Positions 33,745 through 41,776 of a stretch of 64,000 nucleotides of DNA are shown one piece after another. Where the stretch lies: contig NZ_CAAJGM010000144.1 of assembly GCF_900996235.1 (NCBI RefSeq), forward strand, positions 1 to 64,000. The letters are read 5' to 3'. The stretch is from Paraburkholderia sp. BCC1885. GTDB taxonomy: Bacteria > Pseudomonadota > Gammaproteobacteria > Burkholderiales > Burkholderiaceae. The position numbers and the translations under genes are program-made. The notes below the pieces were generated by a model. The model was given only the letters and a program-made list of their open reading frames with translations. It was not told where the DNA came from and ran no database searches. Numbering within the stretch: position 1 is the first letter of the stretch; every line of letters starts with the position of its first letter.

Positions 33745-34322
33745 TGCCCGCCTCCGCCGCCCTCGTTGCTCCGCCGGTACTGCCGCTCGAGGAATTTCCG
33801 CGCGGCCTGGGTCGGGTCATAACTCACCTGAGTGCTGCCGGCGCCGTAGTATTCGGTCAGCGTTGAGCTTGCGCCTGGCGCAGCCATGCCCACGTTGCCG
33901 CCTGCATCCCACCACACCCTTGTATAGAGCTGGCCGTTGATTTCGACGTTGATCGCGCCGGCCGCGCCACACAGCAGTTCGCTGTCTTCCGGTCCGCCCC
34001 AGTGCAGCAGATCCTCGCGGCAATACCCGGCGCTCGCGAACGTGTTCGATGCCGATGTGCCCTGCGACCCTCCAGTGCCGAAGTCGCATGTCGGGAACGC
34101 ATCTCCATGCCTGAGTGCGCTCCAGAGTCGTTCGATCGGCGGCACGCACTCGCTGTACTGTTCGGGGCCGCCCGGATTTGCCAGGCACAACAGCACCTGG
34201 CAGCCCCAGTCGTCCGCGCGTGCCAGCGTCGGCGTGAGAACCGAACACGCTGTCATCAGCGCCAGCGCGAGCACACACTGGCGCGCGACCTGCTGGATGA
34301 TGTGGATCAGGCCGTTTCCCAT
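33741..34322 (-). CDS. trbM: TrbM-like secreted conjugation protein
   Basis: A 193-residue exported protein: signal peptide (CVLALALMTACSVLTPTLARA), then DDWGCQVLLCLANPGGPEQYSECVPPIERLW...FPTCDF, the conserved cysteine-rich core of TrbM (PF07424). The second half (AINVEINGQLYTRVWWDAGG) is family typical. The role of TrbM in mating is not well defined. It begins 1 bp past the parB stop and overlaps virB1, tying partition and transfer genes into one transcript. Confidence 0.85.
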   Translation of the reverse strand: MGNGLIHIIQQVARQCVLALALMTACSVLTPTLARADDWGCQVLLCLANPGGPEQYSECVPPIERLWSALRHGDAFPTCDFGTGGSQGTSASNTFASAGYCREDLLHWGGPEDSELLCGAAGAINVEINGQLYTRVWWDAGGNVGMAAPGASSTLTEYYGAGSTQVSYDPTQAARKFLERQYRRSNEGGGGGQ

Positions 34323-34323
34323 G

Positions 34324-35346
34324 TCAGGCCTCGCTGTCCGTCAATATCAGATCCGAGAGCACCGCAAGTTCCACATCGTGCGCATGCCCATCATCGGACA
34401 CCACGAACGCGTGACCTCTTGCGAGAGGTCGACGGAAGAGTTGCACAGTGACCTCGCGACCGTCATGCGTGCCACGCAGCAACGGTCTGTCGAGCCGGTC
34501 AGGATCAGGACCGCCAGCGGAGCCATCCTCGCGCCCGCCCGCGCCACCTGGCCCGCGCGACGCGGTGGGTCCGGCCCGACGCGTCAGAGCCGTGTTGCGC
34601 GCGGCAGCTGACGCTGTCCCTCCTGATTCCGCGGCGTCCGGCGCATCGCCACCCGCTGCCCCGGCGCGGCCCTCGATTTGGGCAGCAAGGTCCGTGATCA
34701 TCCGTTGCGTGATGTCTCTCGACGAGTCGAGTAGCGCCTGCACCCTGTCGGGGGCGCGCTCGTGCAGCAGGTTCAACCGGTACACCTGCTGCGCACCGGT
34801 AATCCGCCCTTCGTGGAACGCGCTGAGCACCGGCGCCGCGGCAGCAAATAACGCCAGGTGCCAGGTCACAAACTCCGGGCGCACGCCAAGTCGCCGTGCG
34901 ATATCGCTGTTGCGATCACCCGCCGCCCGGCGCCTGCGGATGAATTCCGCGATTTCGACCGGTTTCAGGTCCTCGCGCTGCAGGTTCTCGACGACCTGCG
35001 AATACTCGTCGAAGCGCCCCATGTCGGCCTGGATGATCGCGGGAATGGTCGCACTGCCTGCGAGTTTCGACGCGCGATAGCGACGCGCGCCATGAATGAT
35101 CCGGTGCATTGCACCTCCTGCATTGCTGGGGCGCACGACGATCGGTGTCTGCACGCCTCGCTCGCGAATTGAATCGGCCAGTTGTTCCAGTTCCGGCAGG
35201 CCGAAAATCTGCCTCGGCTGGCCAGGATCTTCTTCGACCCTGTCGAGCGGCAACGTAACCACGATCCCGATCTGGTTCGCGGCCAGCGCGCCACGGGGTA
35301 CGTCGTCGAGCACCGAAAGGTCCAGTGCGGAAAGATCAAGCGCCAT
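34324..35346 (-). CDS. parB: ParB family partition protein
   Basis: A 340-residue protein. The ParB/Srx-type CTPase fold has VTLPLDRVEEDPGQPRQIFGLPELEQLADSIRERG, QTPIVVRP and the GARRYRAS box. A central helix-turn-helix follows (AGDRNSDIARRLGVRPEFVTWHLAL), then a Gly/Ala/Arg-rich linker and a small C-terminal domain. It should bind a centromere-like parS and work with ParA. ATG 35346 overlaps the end of parA by 11 bp; the longer frame upstream is an artefact within parA. Confidence 0.92.
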   Translation of the reverse strand: MALDLSALDLSVLDDVPRGALAANQIGIVVTLPLDRVEEDPGQPRQIFGLPELEQLADSIRERGVQTPIVVRPSNAGGAMHRIIHGARRYRASKLAGSATIPAIIQADMGRFDEYSQVVENLQREDLKPVEIAEFIRRRRAAGDRNSDIARRLGVRPEFVTWHLALFAAAAPVLSAFHEGRITGAQQVYRLNLLHERAPDRVQALLDSSRDITQRMITDLAAQIEGRAGAAGGDAPDAAESGGTASAAARNTALTRRAGPTASRGPGGAGGREDGSAGGPDPDRLDRPLLRGTHDGREVTVQLFRRPLARGHAFVVSDDGHAHDVELAVLSDLILTDSEA

Positions 35347-36217
35347 GAGTGACCTCGCCTGATGTCTCGTCACGCGCCAGGTCCACCCCCGGCGCGCAGG
35401 TCCCGAGCGAAGCGCTCGTCTGCAGGTGCCGTACAATCGCCTCAAAACACGGGCGCACCTCACGCCATGCGTCACGCGCAGCGGTCTTCGTCTTGCCCAG
35501 CTCCCAGAGCGGTATGCCTTCGGCCTGCGCTTCGGCAATCGCGGAACGCCGCGGAATCACGAGGAGCCGTTCGGGCGCCGCTGGGTCCCGCACCAGGTAT
35601 TGCGCGAAATGCGTCGCGACCTCGCGGCCGTTGGCCTGCTGCAGCGGCGTCTGCTCGACCATGTTGGGCAGGATGCCGATGAAGCGCAGCGCCGGATTGA
35701 AGCTCGCCTGGATGCGCCGCACGCCGCGCCGGCCATTAATGGTTTCCGTCACGCCCTCCACTGCTTCCTGATTCAGCTGGATCGGGCTCAGCATGAAGTC
35801 CGCCACGGACTGCGCATACACGGTACGCAGATCCGATGTCGGTGCACAGTCGATCAGGCACACGTCGAATGAGGGCGCCACGCTCGCGAGAAAGCGCTTC
35901 AGGTTCGCGTGATAGCGGCTGAGCGCTTCGGGCTGCTCGACGAGGCGCCGCAGCACGTCGTCGGCCTTCACGAGCGCGAACGCAGCGAGGTCGGCCCCGA
36001 CATCCGGCGCGTCGTTCATGAACAGCGTCGACGCGGTGACGCCCAGGGCGCTCGCCTTGTGTGCGCGCTCCAGGGACCGGCTGCAGTTCGCCTGGTCATC
36101 CAGGTCGATCACCAGAACGCGCCACTGCACGATGAAGTGCAGGTAGTGCGCCAGTTGGCAGAGCAGGGCCGACTTGCCGACACCGCCCTTTTGTGTCGCG
36201 ATAAGAAGGGTTTTCAT
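35336..36217 (-). CDS. parA: ParA family ATPase
   Basis: A 293-residue partition ATPase with the deviant Walker A TQKGGVGKSALLCQL, Walker A' VIDLDDQANCSRSL, and Walker B VCLIDCAPTSD. There is no N-terminal HTH, so it is the short ParA type. ATG 36217 is preferred over an in-frame ATG five codons upstream. It is the first gene of the par-tra operon and lies behind a leader containing two intrinsic terminators. Partition genes on a conjugative element imply maintenance as an extrachromosomal molecule at least part of the time. Confidence 0.94.
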   Translation of the reverse strand: MKTLLIATQKGGVGKSALLCQLAHYLHFIVQWRVLVIDLDDQANCSRSLERAHKASALGVTASTLFMNDAPDVGADLAAFALVKADDVLRRLVEQPEALSRYHANLKRFLASVAPSFDVCLIDCAPTSDLRTVYAQSVADFMLSPIQLNQEAVEGVTETINGRRGVRRIQASFNPALRFIGILPNMVEQTPLQQANGREVATHFAQYLVRDPAAPERLLVIPRRSAIAEAQAEGIPLWELGKTKTAARDAWREVRPCFEAIVRHLQTSASLGTCAPGVDLARDETSGEVTHGA

Positions 36218-36276
36218 AACCGTCGTTTCCATAGGTCCGGACCATTCGGTACCGGGCAGGTAGGGACGGTAAAAAA

Positions 36277-36312
36277 GAACCCGCGACTGCAGTGATGGCC
36301 AGTCGCGGGTTC
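36277..36312 (-). terminator. Strong intrinsic terminator in parA leader
   Basis: A perfect 13-bp stem (36277-36289 with 36300-36312) encloses a 10-base loop. On the minus strand it is followed at once by six T residues (36271-36276). It stands about 60 bp before the parA ATG, in the sense that would stop transcription entering parA. Confidence 0.88.
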
Positions 36313-36371
36313 AACGGGGACTGTACAGGGTCAGTCAAACCACACACACGAAATCCGACGTGCAAAACACA

Positions 36372-36403
36372 AAGCCCGCCTGCATTGATTGCCAGACGGG
36401 CTT
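36372..36403 (-). terminator. Upstream leader hairpin before parA
   Basis: An 11-bp stem with one mismatch (36372-36382 with 36393-36403), a 10-base loop, and T-rich sequence following on the minus strand (TTTGTGTTTTG). It resembles the hairpins at 36277-36312 and 37377-37416 in stem length and in having a 10-base loop opening and closing with C. Confidence 0.75.
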
Positions 36404-36440
36404 GCGACTGCCCTACAGATTCGCACCAGATCTACACCGG

Positions 36441-36515
36441 TACTTCATGGTCCGCTAACGCGTACTCGGTAGCGTCAAACGCTTTAACCGGATCAGATTG
36501 TTGAATTCAGTCTAG
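36441..36515. repeat. 75-bp control repeat, copy 1
   Basis: Identical to 37452-37526 at about 69 of 75 positions with no gaps. It contains the short palindromic pair CGCTA...TAGCG. It lies 41 bp after the stop of the first regulator paralogue and upstream of the parA leader terminators. It could be a promoter/operator for the par-tra operon or a ParB-binding site. Confidence 0.85.
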
Positions 36516-36556
36516 AACACATTGATTAGCACTACAACGTATTTTTACTACGGCAC

Positions 36557-36901
36557 TCACGGAAATTCCTGATCATATGCCGCAGCCGTCCTGGGAGTTC
36601 CCATCCGGCCTTGAGCATATTGCGGCGTGCCCTCAAGCAGCTTCCTGAGCGCGACCTTCGCTGCCGCGAGTTCAAGCTCAAGGAAGTGTGGTGGATGCCG
36701 GCGGATCTTCAGCCGCCGGCAGGCAACCTCCCTGCCCGCTTTCCATACGTAGATCATGATCAGCAGATCCCGATGCCGTGGATCAAGGCGTCGCCACGCC
36801 GCCTCGACCCGCTGGGCGTCCTGCGGATCGTACACGCCACGCCGGTCACCTCCCCAGTTACGCAGGCGCTCCTCGAGGGAACGGTGCATCATTGTGTTCA
36901 T
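36557..36901 (-). CDS. Small HTH-like regulator, paralogue 1
   Basis: A 114-residue protein with SLEERLRNWGGDRRGVYDP, then AAWRRLDPRHRDLLIMIY and WKAGREVACRRLKIRRHP, helices suggestive of a sigma-region-4 or phage Q-type DNA-binding domain. It is a clear paralogue of the protein at 37632. ATG 36901 overlaps the alpA stop (ATGA). The family is not recognised with certainty. Its position before the parA leader terminators makes an activator or antiterminator role attractive, but this is inference. Confidence 0.68.
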   Translation of the reverse strand: MNTMMHRSLEERLRNWGGDRRGVYDPQDAQRVEAAWRRLDPRHRDLLIMIYVWKAGREVACRRLKIRRHPPHFLELELAAAKVALRKLLEGTPQYAQGRMGTPRTAAAYDQEFP

Positions 36902-37146
36902 CGCCCATCCCCTGCGAAACGCTGCGACGACGGCTCGCCCGCACACACGCGATACGCCATGGGATCGGTAAGAAACTGCTCTATGTCCGCCACGCGCCAG
37001 CCCACCGAACGCACACCCAGTTGCACGGGCGCGGGAAATGTTCCCGCATGCATGCGCCGGTAAATGGACGAGCGGGACAGTCCCGTTTCGCGCTCGACCT
37101 GCTTGCGCCGCAGGATCGCAAGCGCCGTGCGTGGAGCGTCGCTCAT
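36898..37146 (-). CDS. AlpA family HTH regulator
   Basis: An 82-residue MerR-like winged-helix protein of the AlpA type: ILRRKQVERETGLSRSSIYRRMHAGTFPAPVQLG, then VGWRVADIEQFL. Such proteins act as excisionase-like or transcriptional regulators of mobile elements. The ATG overlaps the stop of a 46-codon ORF, and the stop overlaps the next regulator, so all three appear translationally coupled. Confidence 0.88.
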   Translation of the reverse strand: MSDAPRTALAILRRKQVERETGLSRSSIYRRMHAGTFPAPVQLGVRSVGWRVADIEQFLTDPMAYRVCAGEPSSQRFAGDGR

Positions 37147-37283
37147 CGCGCACCTCCGTCAGCTCGCATGGGCGTAGCGCTCGAGCGCAAGCTTGCCGGG
37201 GCGCATTCACATTGCGCTATCTGGCAACGCGACGCCGGCCTGCCGGCACTGCGTTGATGTATCTCGTCAGAAGAGGCTTTCAT
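37143..37283 (-). CDS. Small leader ORF before alpA
   Basis: A 46-codon ORF (MKASSDEIHQRSAGRPASRCQ...) starting at an ATG with GGAAG about 8 bases upstream and ending in a TGA that overlaps the alpA ATG. The 35 bp before its start match the leader before the parA ATG (shared TACCGAATGG, GGAA, GACGGT and ATGAAA spacing). It could be a coupled leader peptide or a genuine small protein. Confidence 0.5.
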   Translation of the reverse strand: MKASSDEIHQRSAGRPASRCQIAQCECAPASLRSSATPMRADGGAR

Positions 37284-37376
37284 CACCGTCACTTCCTTGT
37301 CGGGCCCATTCGGTATCGACGCAAAGCCGGCTGCAAGGACAACGTCACGACAGCTACGCCTGTCAGTTGCAGAAAA

Positions 37377-37416
37377 CAGAAAGCCCGCTTGCATGAACTG
37401 CCAAGCGGGCTTTCTG
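37377..37416 (-). terminator. Leader terminator before alpA operon
   Basis: A perfect 15-bp stem (37377-37391 with 37402-37416) around a 10-base loop, followed on the minus strand by TTTTCT. It lies about 95 bp before the 46-codon ORF and alpA, downstream of control repeat 2. It can also work on the plus strand. Confidence 0.85.
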
Positions 37417-37451
37417 CTATGCCGACGAACGGCACCTGCGCTCTGCATCGA

Positions 37452-37526
37452 TACTTCGTGGGCCGCTAACGCGTACTCGGTAGCGTCGAACGCTTTAACC
37501 GGATCAGATTGTTGAGGTCACTCTAG
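37452..37526. repeat. 75-bp control repeat, copy 2
   Basis: Second copy of the noncoding repeat at 36441-36515 with about six substitutions. It lies 105 bp after the stop of regulator paralogue 2 and 36 bp before the leader terminator of the alpA operon. Conservation of a noncoding block between two operon heads points to a shared regulatory function. Confidence 0.85.
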
Positions 37527-37631
37527 TTCGGGATTCGGGGTACTGCAAGCGCTTTTTTGCGCGCCACGGCGCATACCATTCAAGCCCATTTTCCCTTGAC
37601 GTCCCATGTGTTCTCACGTGTTCCCATGACA

Positions 37632-38144
37632 TCATCCTGGGTTGAGAATTCTTTTTAACGCAGCTTTCGCTGCGGCCACTTCGAGTTCAAAAAACTGCGC
37701 AGGATGCCGCCGGATTTTCAGACGCCGGCACACAACCTCGCGGCCCGCCTTCCACAGGTAGACCATCTGCAGCAGGTCGCGGTGGCGTACATGGAGCCGT
37801 CGCCAGGCCGCGTCCACAAGCCCTGCATCGACCGGATCGTAAGACCCGCGTCGTTCGCTTCCCCAGTTACGCAGGCGCTCCTCGATACTCCATACGTGCA
37901 TGGTTGCGGAGAGCGGCCCGGCCCTGTCCCGGTTCTGTGACGATGTACTCCTGCTCGACTGGGCGTCCCGCTGCTCGATGCCTGTGACGTGGGTCGCCAG
38001 GCAACACACGCATAACGGCGCCCGCGCGGGGGGCATTGTGGTATCGACATCTCGATGGTTGACCAGACCCGGGCGCAATGAACCAGCCTGGCCCGGTTCG
38101 CGCCGCCGCGTCGCCGACGTCAACGCCTGTTTGAAAGCCGTCAT
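37632..38144 (-). CDS. Small HTH-like regulator, paralogue 2
   Basis: The last 89 residues (from 37901: SIEERLRNWGSERRGSYDP...RHRDLLQMVYLWKAGREVVCRRLKIRRHP) are clearly homologous to the protein at 36557. An ATG at 38144 has AGGAGG six bases upstream, so a 170-residue product with an unrelated 81-residue N-terminal extension is likely; ATG 37901 gives a form equal to paralogue 1. The extension has a Cys pair (CVCC) but no domain I recognise. It is the first gene of the regulatory cascade leading to alpA and parA. Confidence 0.6.
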   Translation of the reverse strand: MTAFKQALTSATRRREPGQAGSLRPGLVNHRDVDTTMPPARAPLCVCCLATHVTGIEQRDAQSSRSTSSQNRDRAGPLSATMHVWSIEERLRNWGSERRGSYDPVDAGLVDAAWRRLHVRHRDLLQMVYLWKAGREVVCRRLKIRRHPAQFFELEVAAAKAALKRILNPG

Positions 38145-38265
38145 GTAGCACCTCCTGGACTCGTTGAAGGTCTCGACCACATGACCCATTCAAGCCTCGA
38201 ACCGTCACCGCGGGCAACACCGTCTTACCGCGGGGAGACTCCGTCGAAACAGCACACTGCGACGC

Positions 38266-38958
38266 TTACCTGCGTCCACTGGAGTGGTCGCGCCGTCGCA
38301 TTGATCCGACCTGCCTCTGCGGATCCGGCCGAATCAGGGAGGCGATGGCCTGCGCACTTCTCGACGCATCACCATTGCGTTGATGTCTCATGCCCAGACG
38401 ATCGTCGATGGCGAGCGCAATAAGCGTCGATTTGGGTGGATGTCGCCCGTCGTAGTGCCTGGACACATCACGCATGACATCGAACACACCACATAGTGGA
38501 TCCGTCATGTACGGCAGGCTAACGTCGACACTGTCCTCTGGCGTCGACAGTGAACTACCGGAAGCACGATGCGTGCGAAGGGTCGCAATCTCGCGCCGCA
38601 ATTCCTTCATTTCGCTTTCCGCACTCGCCCGCCACGCGCCGTATATGGCAACGGTCAGCGCGATACCCTGTTCAAGCAGTTCGACCTGACGATTGCGCCC
38701 CTGCAGCTGTCGGGCTAGCCGCCTTGCCTGCTGCTCAGCCAGTTCCAGGCGGTGTCTGAGGTCCTCGCCTTCCCTATACGTTGCCCCGTCGCGTTGTGTG
38801 GTTTCAGCTTGCCATTTCTTTTCTTCGTCAGTCACGGTATTGCTCTCACTCAGGAAGTGCGGGGCGGCCGCGTTGCTCCCTTTCGTGCCGCGCGTGAGCA
38901 CGATCCTCGTCTGCTGGCGGCCATTTGCCCCGGACTTCGCCGCCAGCTCTTTTGCCAC
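38266..38958 (-). CDS. Coiled-coil hypothetical protein
   Basis: A 230-residue protein from a GTG. A charged N-terminus leads into a long heptad-type helix (EDLRHRLELAEQQARRLARQLQGRNRQVELLEQ), a short hydrophobic stretch (GIALTVAIYGAW) and another helix (SEMKELRREIATLR). The C-terminal third includes KSTLIALAIDDRLGMR. Function unknown. It is divergent from the gene at 39017, and a 17-bp palindrome lies between them. Confidence 0.6.
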   Translation of the reverse strand: MAKELAAKSGANGRQQTRIVLTRGTKGSNAAAPHFLSESNTVTDEEKKWQAETTQRDGATYREGEDLRHRLELAEQQARRLARQLQGRNRQVELLEQGIALTVAIYGAWRASAESEMKELRREIATLRTHRASGSSLSTPEDSVDVSLPYMTDPLCGVFDVMRDVSRHYDGRHPPKSTLIALAIDDRLGMRHQRNGDASRSAQAIASLIRPDPQRQVGSMRRRDHSSGRR

Positions 38959-38979
38959 ACTGGACCCTGCGGTTCAGTA

Positions 38980-38996
38980 TCGTCTAAAATAGACGA
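38980..38996. promoter_or_regulatory. Operator-like palindrome in divergent promoter
   Basis: TCGTCTA and TAGACGA pair perfectly around AAA. The site is centred between the GTG of the leftward gene (38958) and the ATG of the rightward gene (39017), exactly where a repressor controlling both would bind. Confidence 0.65.
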
Positions 38997-39016
38997 AGTG
39001 ACTTTTATGTAAACGT

Positions 39017-40093
39017 ATGATATATACCCAGCCGCCTATGTCAATAACCATTGAAGACCGGATTGTCCTGCTGCTGAAAGGGCTTCTGAATAATGTGGAA
39101 CATTGGCAGGAATTCGATATTCATGCCGCGGAGCCCATCAGATCGCTCTGGACGGCGGTCGACAAATGCGGCCTCGGTGGTCATGGTTTCTGGGAGCGTC
39201 TTCACGGATTCACCGGCATTTCCGCCCAGCGCTGGCGCAAGGCGTTCATGCGTCGCCAGCGGGCGACACCTGACATGATCCAGGCAATGGCGCATGCTTT
39301 TCCCCAGTATGCATTCTGGATCGCAACTGGCATTACCGATGCCACCAACGGGCACATCGCCCCGGTGAACGTCCAGGTATTTCCGGAGCACCTGCACACC
39401 GAAGACCCGACGTCGACCCGGTACTTTCGCAAGGCACTCACCTTGATGCGCCGACTGTGTACGGAAGGGCGAATGGAAACCGGCCATGCAGCGAAGCACA
39501 TCTGCGCACTGGAGCGCACGCACTCCGCCGATTGCTGGCAGGAAAGCGCGTGGTGCGATGCTGCGTACAGGATCTCCGTCTCCGAGGAATACGCCGGGCT
39601 GGAGGTCCTGTGGCGTGAGCGCGAAAAGGCACGGCGCCGGCGTCTCGCCCCGATCGTAGGCAGCGGGCGTGCCGCAGCAGCACGCCCGCGGGCTGCGGGC
39701 GCAACACCGCGACGTCCGGTAGCCGCCGTACGCGTCGACCCGCGATCGTCGCATCAGGAACACGGGGATCTGTTTTACCGCCCGCCGGCAAACTGTGACC
39801 ACACGCGGTTCGCCCTGGACATCCTCAATACCGCCCCCTCCGAACTCTCCGTCAGTGAGATGGCCGCACTCAAGCAATGGCTGCAGGACATGCAGGACGA
39901 TGACCGGCTCACGTTCACGCAGTATCTGGAATTTCACGGCCTTGACTGCCATGCGGTGACGCCGCCAGCGTCGGGACAGGAACGCTACGCCATGAGCGGA
40001 CTGACCGACGGTGAAATCCGTCGCTTCGTCAGGCTGGTCCGTTCTTCCCGTCGGACGGCCGCCCGACCGGAGACGGTGGCTGCGCGCCCCTGA
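39017..40093 (+). CDS. Putative DNA-binding regulator
   Basis: A 358-residue protein. Residues ~60-105 (HGFTGISAQRWRKAFMRRQRATPDMIQAMAHAFPQYAFWIATGITD) look like the helix-turn-helix region of phage- and ICE-type regulators that end in FWLATG. The middle is Arg/Ala-rich linker; the C-terminal ~100 residues (FALDILNTAPSELSVSEMAALKQWLQDM) are helical. Start at 39017 or at the in-frame ATG 39038; neither has a clear ribosome site. It is the only rightward gene of the conjugation region and marks its end. Confidence 0.6.
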   Translation: MIYTQPPMSITIEDRIVLLLKGLLNNVEHWQEFDIHAAEPIRSLWTAVDKCGLGGHGFWERLHGFTGISAQRWRKAFMRRQRATPDMIQAMAHAFPQYAFWIATGITDATNGHIAPVNVQVFPEHLHTEDPTSTRYFRKALTLMRRLCTEGRMETGHAAKHICALERTHSADCWQESAWCDAAYRISVSEEYAGLEVLWREREKARRRRLAPIVGSGRAAAARPRAAGATPRRPVAAVRVDPRSSHQEHGDLFYRPPANCDHTRFALDILNTAPSELSVSEMAALKQWLQDMQDDDRLTFTQYLEFHGLDCHAVTPPASGQERYAMSGLTDGEIRRFVRLVRSSRRTAARPETVAARP

Positions 40094-41587
40094 CGTCTCT
40101 GGTGCCCTCGCCGACTCATCCTGAGCGCGAGTCATGCCTCAACCTGGCCAACGGGCTCGCTCGATGCAGCGCATCCGCGTTCCCTAAACAACGGCCGGCG
40201 TCGATTATGCTTTCTGACCGGGTCGCGAATGTCTCGTAACATCCAGCTTCCGATCACGATCCATCTTCAAGGGATCGTGTGACGCGAGACGAGGCAGTAC
40301 GTTCAGGCACTCGGCAACATGGAGCACACGATCCACCATCTCGCTTCGCGGATCGACCCGCCCGAATGGAGGTTGCATTCCGGATCGGTCTACGGTTTCC
40401 GCTACGCTGAGCAAGGCGCCATTCAGGCGATCGTGCAAAAGATGGCCAAGGTGGTGAGCGGACTTCCGGGCGGCGCATATCCTCCTCACGCAGGGCTACG
40501 CTCAGGAGCGCGCCGCGCCCTGCAGAATGATTGACGAGAGCAGCGAAGACATCACATTCCTGTCGTTGGGCGGTTCACGGCGAAACGGATCTGCACAAAA
40601 GGTTTTCGAAGATTTTTATCTGGAAGATTTCGAAGACGCTACGCGTCCCCGCCCAAACCAGGATCAAACGGCCGAACACGCCTCGTGACCGTATCCATGC
40701 CTACCGAGCTCGAATCCATCCGCCGGCCCCGATCCCAGTTCGTCCAAAGCTATGCTGCAAGCCATTCACAAAACGTTCCCGGGATTCGTACATGGCGCGT
40801 CCCCTCACATCATGGAGACATACGGCGACCCGCGATCGGCGCTTCGATTTCACATGACAGGGATGCTTGGCACACCGCTCTCGCATGGATATGCAGACAG
40901 TTACTGAAGTTTATCTGTACCGCGGCATGAGCTCGTTCTGCATGGTCGACCTTGTCCGGAACCGGGGCGGCAGCAAGGTTATTTTGACATCTCCGTCAGG
41001 TTTGTGAGACCACAACGCCCCAGTCCTCGGGACGGCTCCTCCCGCCAACGCAAAGCATTAAAAAATCGGCCCACGTGACCCCAATGCCGGTTGACGGACA
41101 ACGACCGGATTCCTTCACCCCAAAAAAGAGAAGCACTGCTAATCTTCTAGAACCATGGTGCCAAGGGCATCGTCCATGTCGGCGCGCTAATGGCCGTCGG
41201 AGAGATGAAACCTGAGATCCACGGCGTGGCTGGAACATCCTGATCCGGTCGACCGGGAAAAGAACCTCCATCTCCTCCAGAAGAAATTTGGCAACCTGGA
41301 ATCCGGCCGGCCCATCGATCCCTCTCGTAAAGAACGGGTCCTATCGACGACGCGGTCCGCCCATGCAAACTCTGCGAGCATTCGACGTCAGAGATTCATG
41401 ACCCCCGTTCAGACACAAAGATCTGCGGGTGCGCATGAACGCGCCCGAAGTCCTAGCGGGCCGAGCAAGCTTACAGTGGGTCGACCACGCGATCTGTCGA
41501 GCGCATGGTCCGTGATGGGTGGAATGATGGGTGGAAAAAACAAAACCCCCGTAAAACATTGATTTTACGGGGGGTTTTTTCCATCAA
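40094..41587. other. Gene-poor stretch beyond conjugation module
   Basis: About 1.5 kb in which all open frames are short, overlapping and without recognisable domains. Some protein-like fragments may be remnants, but none can be assigned. It ends in a strong terminator hairpin. It may contain the oriT-distal border of the mobile element; no direct repeats or tRNA were noticed. Confidence 0.4.
41542..41580 (+). terminator. Strong intrinsic terminator
   Basis: AAAACCCCCGTAAAA pairs with TTTTACGGGGGGTTTT around a short CATTGA loop and is followed by a T run. The stem is A-rich on its left side, so it can work in both directions. Confidence 0.88.
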
Positions 41588-41776
41588 ATGGCGGAGACGG
41601 AGAAACTCGACAATTCGCCAGAGCGGGCAACCCGGCTGATAGCGCAGATTCTCGACTATGAGATAGGGGCAACCAAGGTGAACTGTCCGAGCGACGGAGG
41701 GCGCTTTGTGATCTTCACGCTGGCCGCACGAGACGTATATGAAACCTCGCTGAGCACGGTCTCACGTTCGCTCTGA
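41588..41776 (+). CDS. Small hypothetical protein
   Basis: A 62-residue ORF immediately after the terminator, with a plausible fold (RATRLIAQILDYEIGATKV ... GGRFVIFTLAARDVYE) of helix then strands. The ATG lies within the T run's distal edge with no clear ribosome site, so it may be a remnant. No family recognised. Confidence 0.35.
   Translation: MAETEKLDNSPERATRLIAQILDYEIGATKVNCPSDGGRFVIFTLAARDVYETSLSTVSRSL

Noticed and set aside
36372..37416. CRISPR-like repeats or tRNA-like structures
   Set aside because: The hairpins are terminators with U-rich tails, and no cloverleaf, anticodon arm or CCA-type end is visible.
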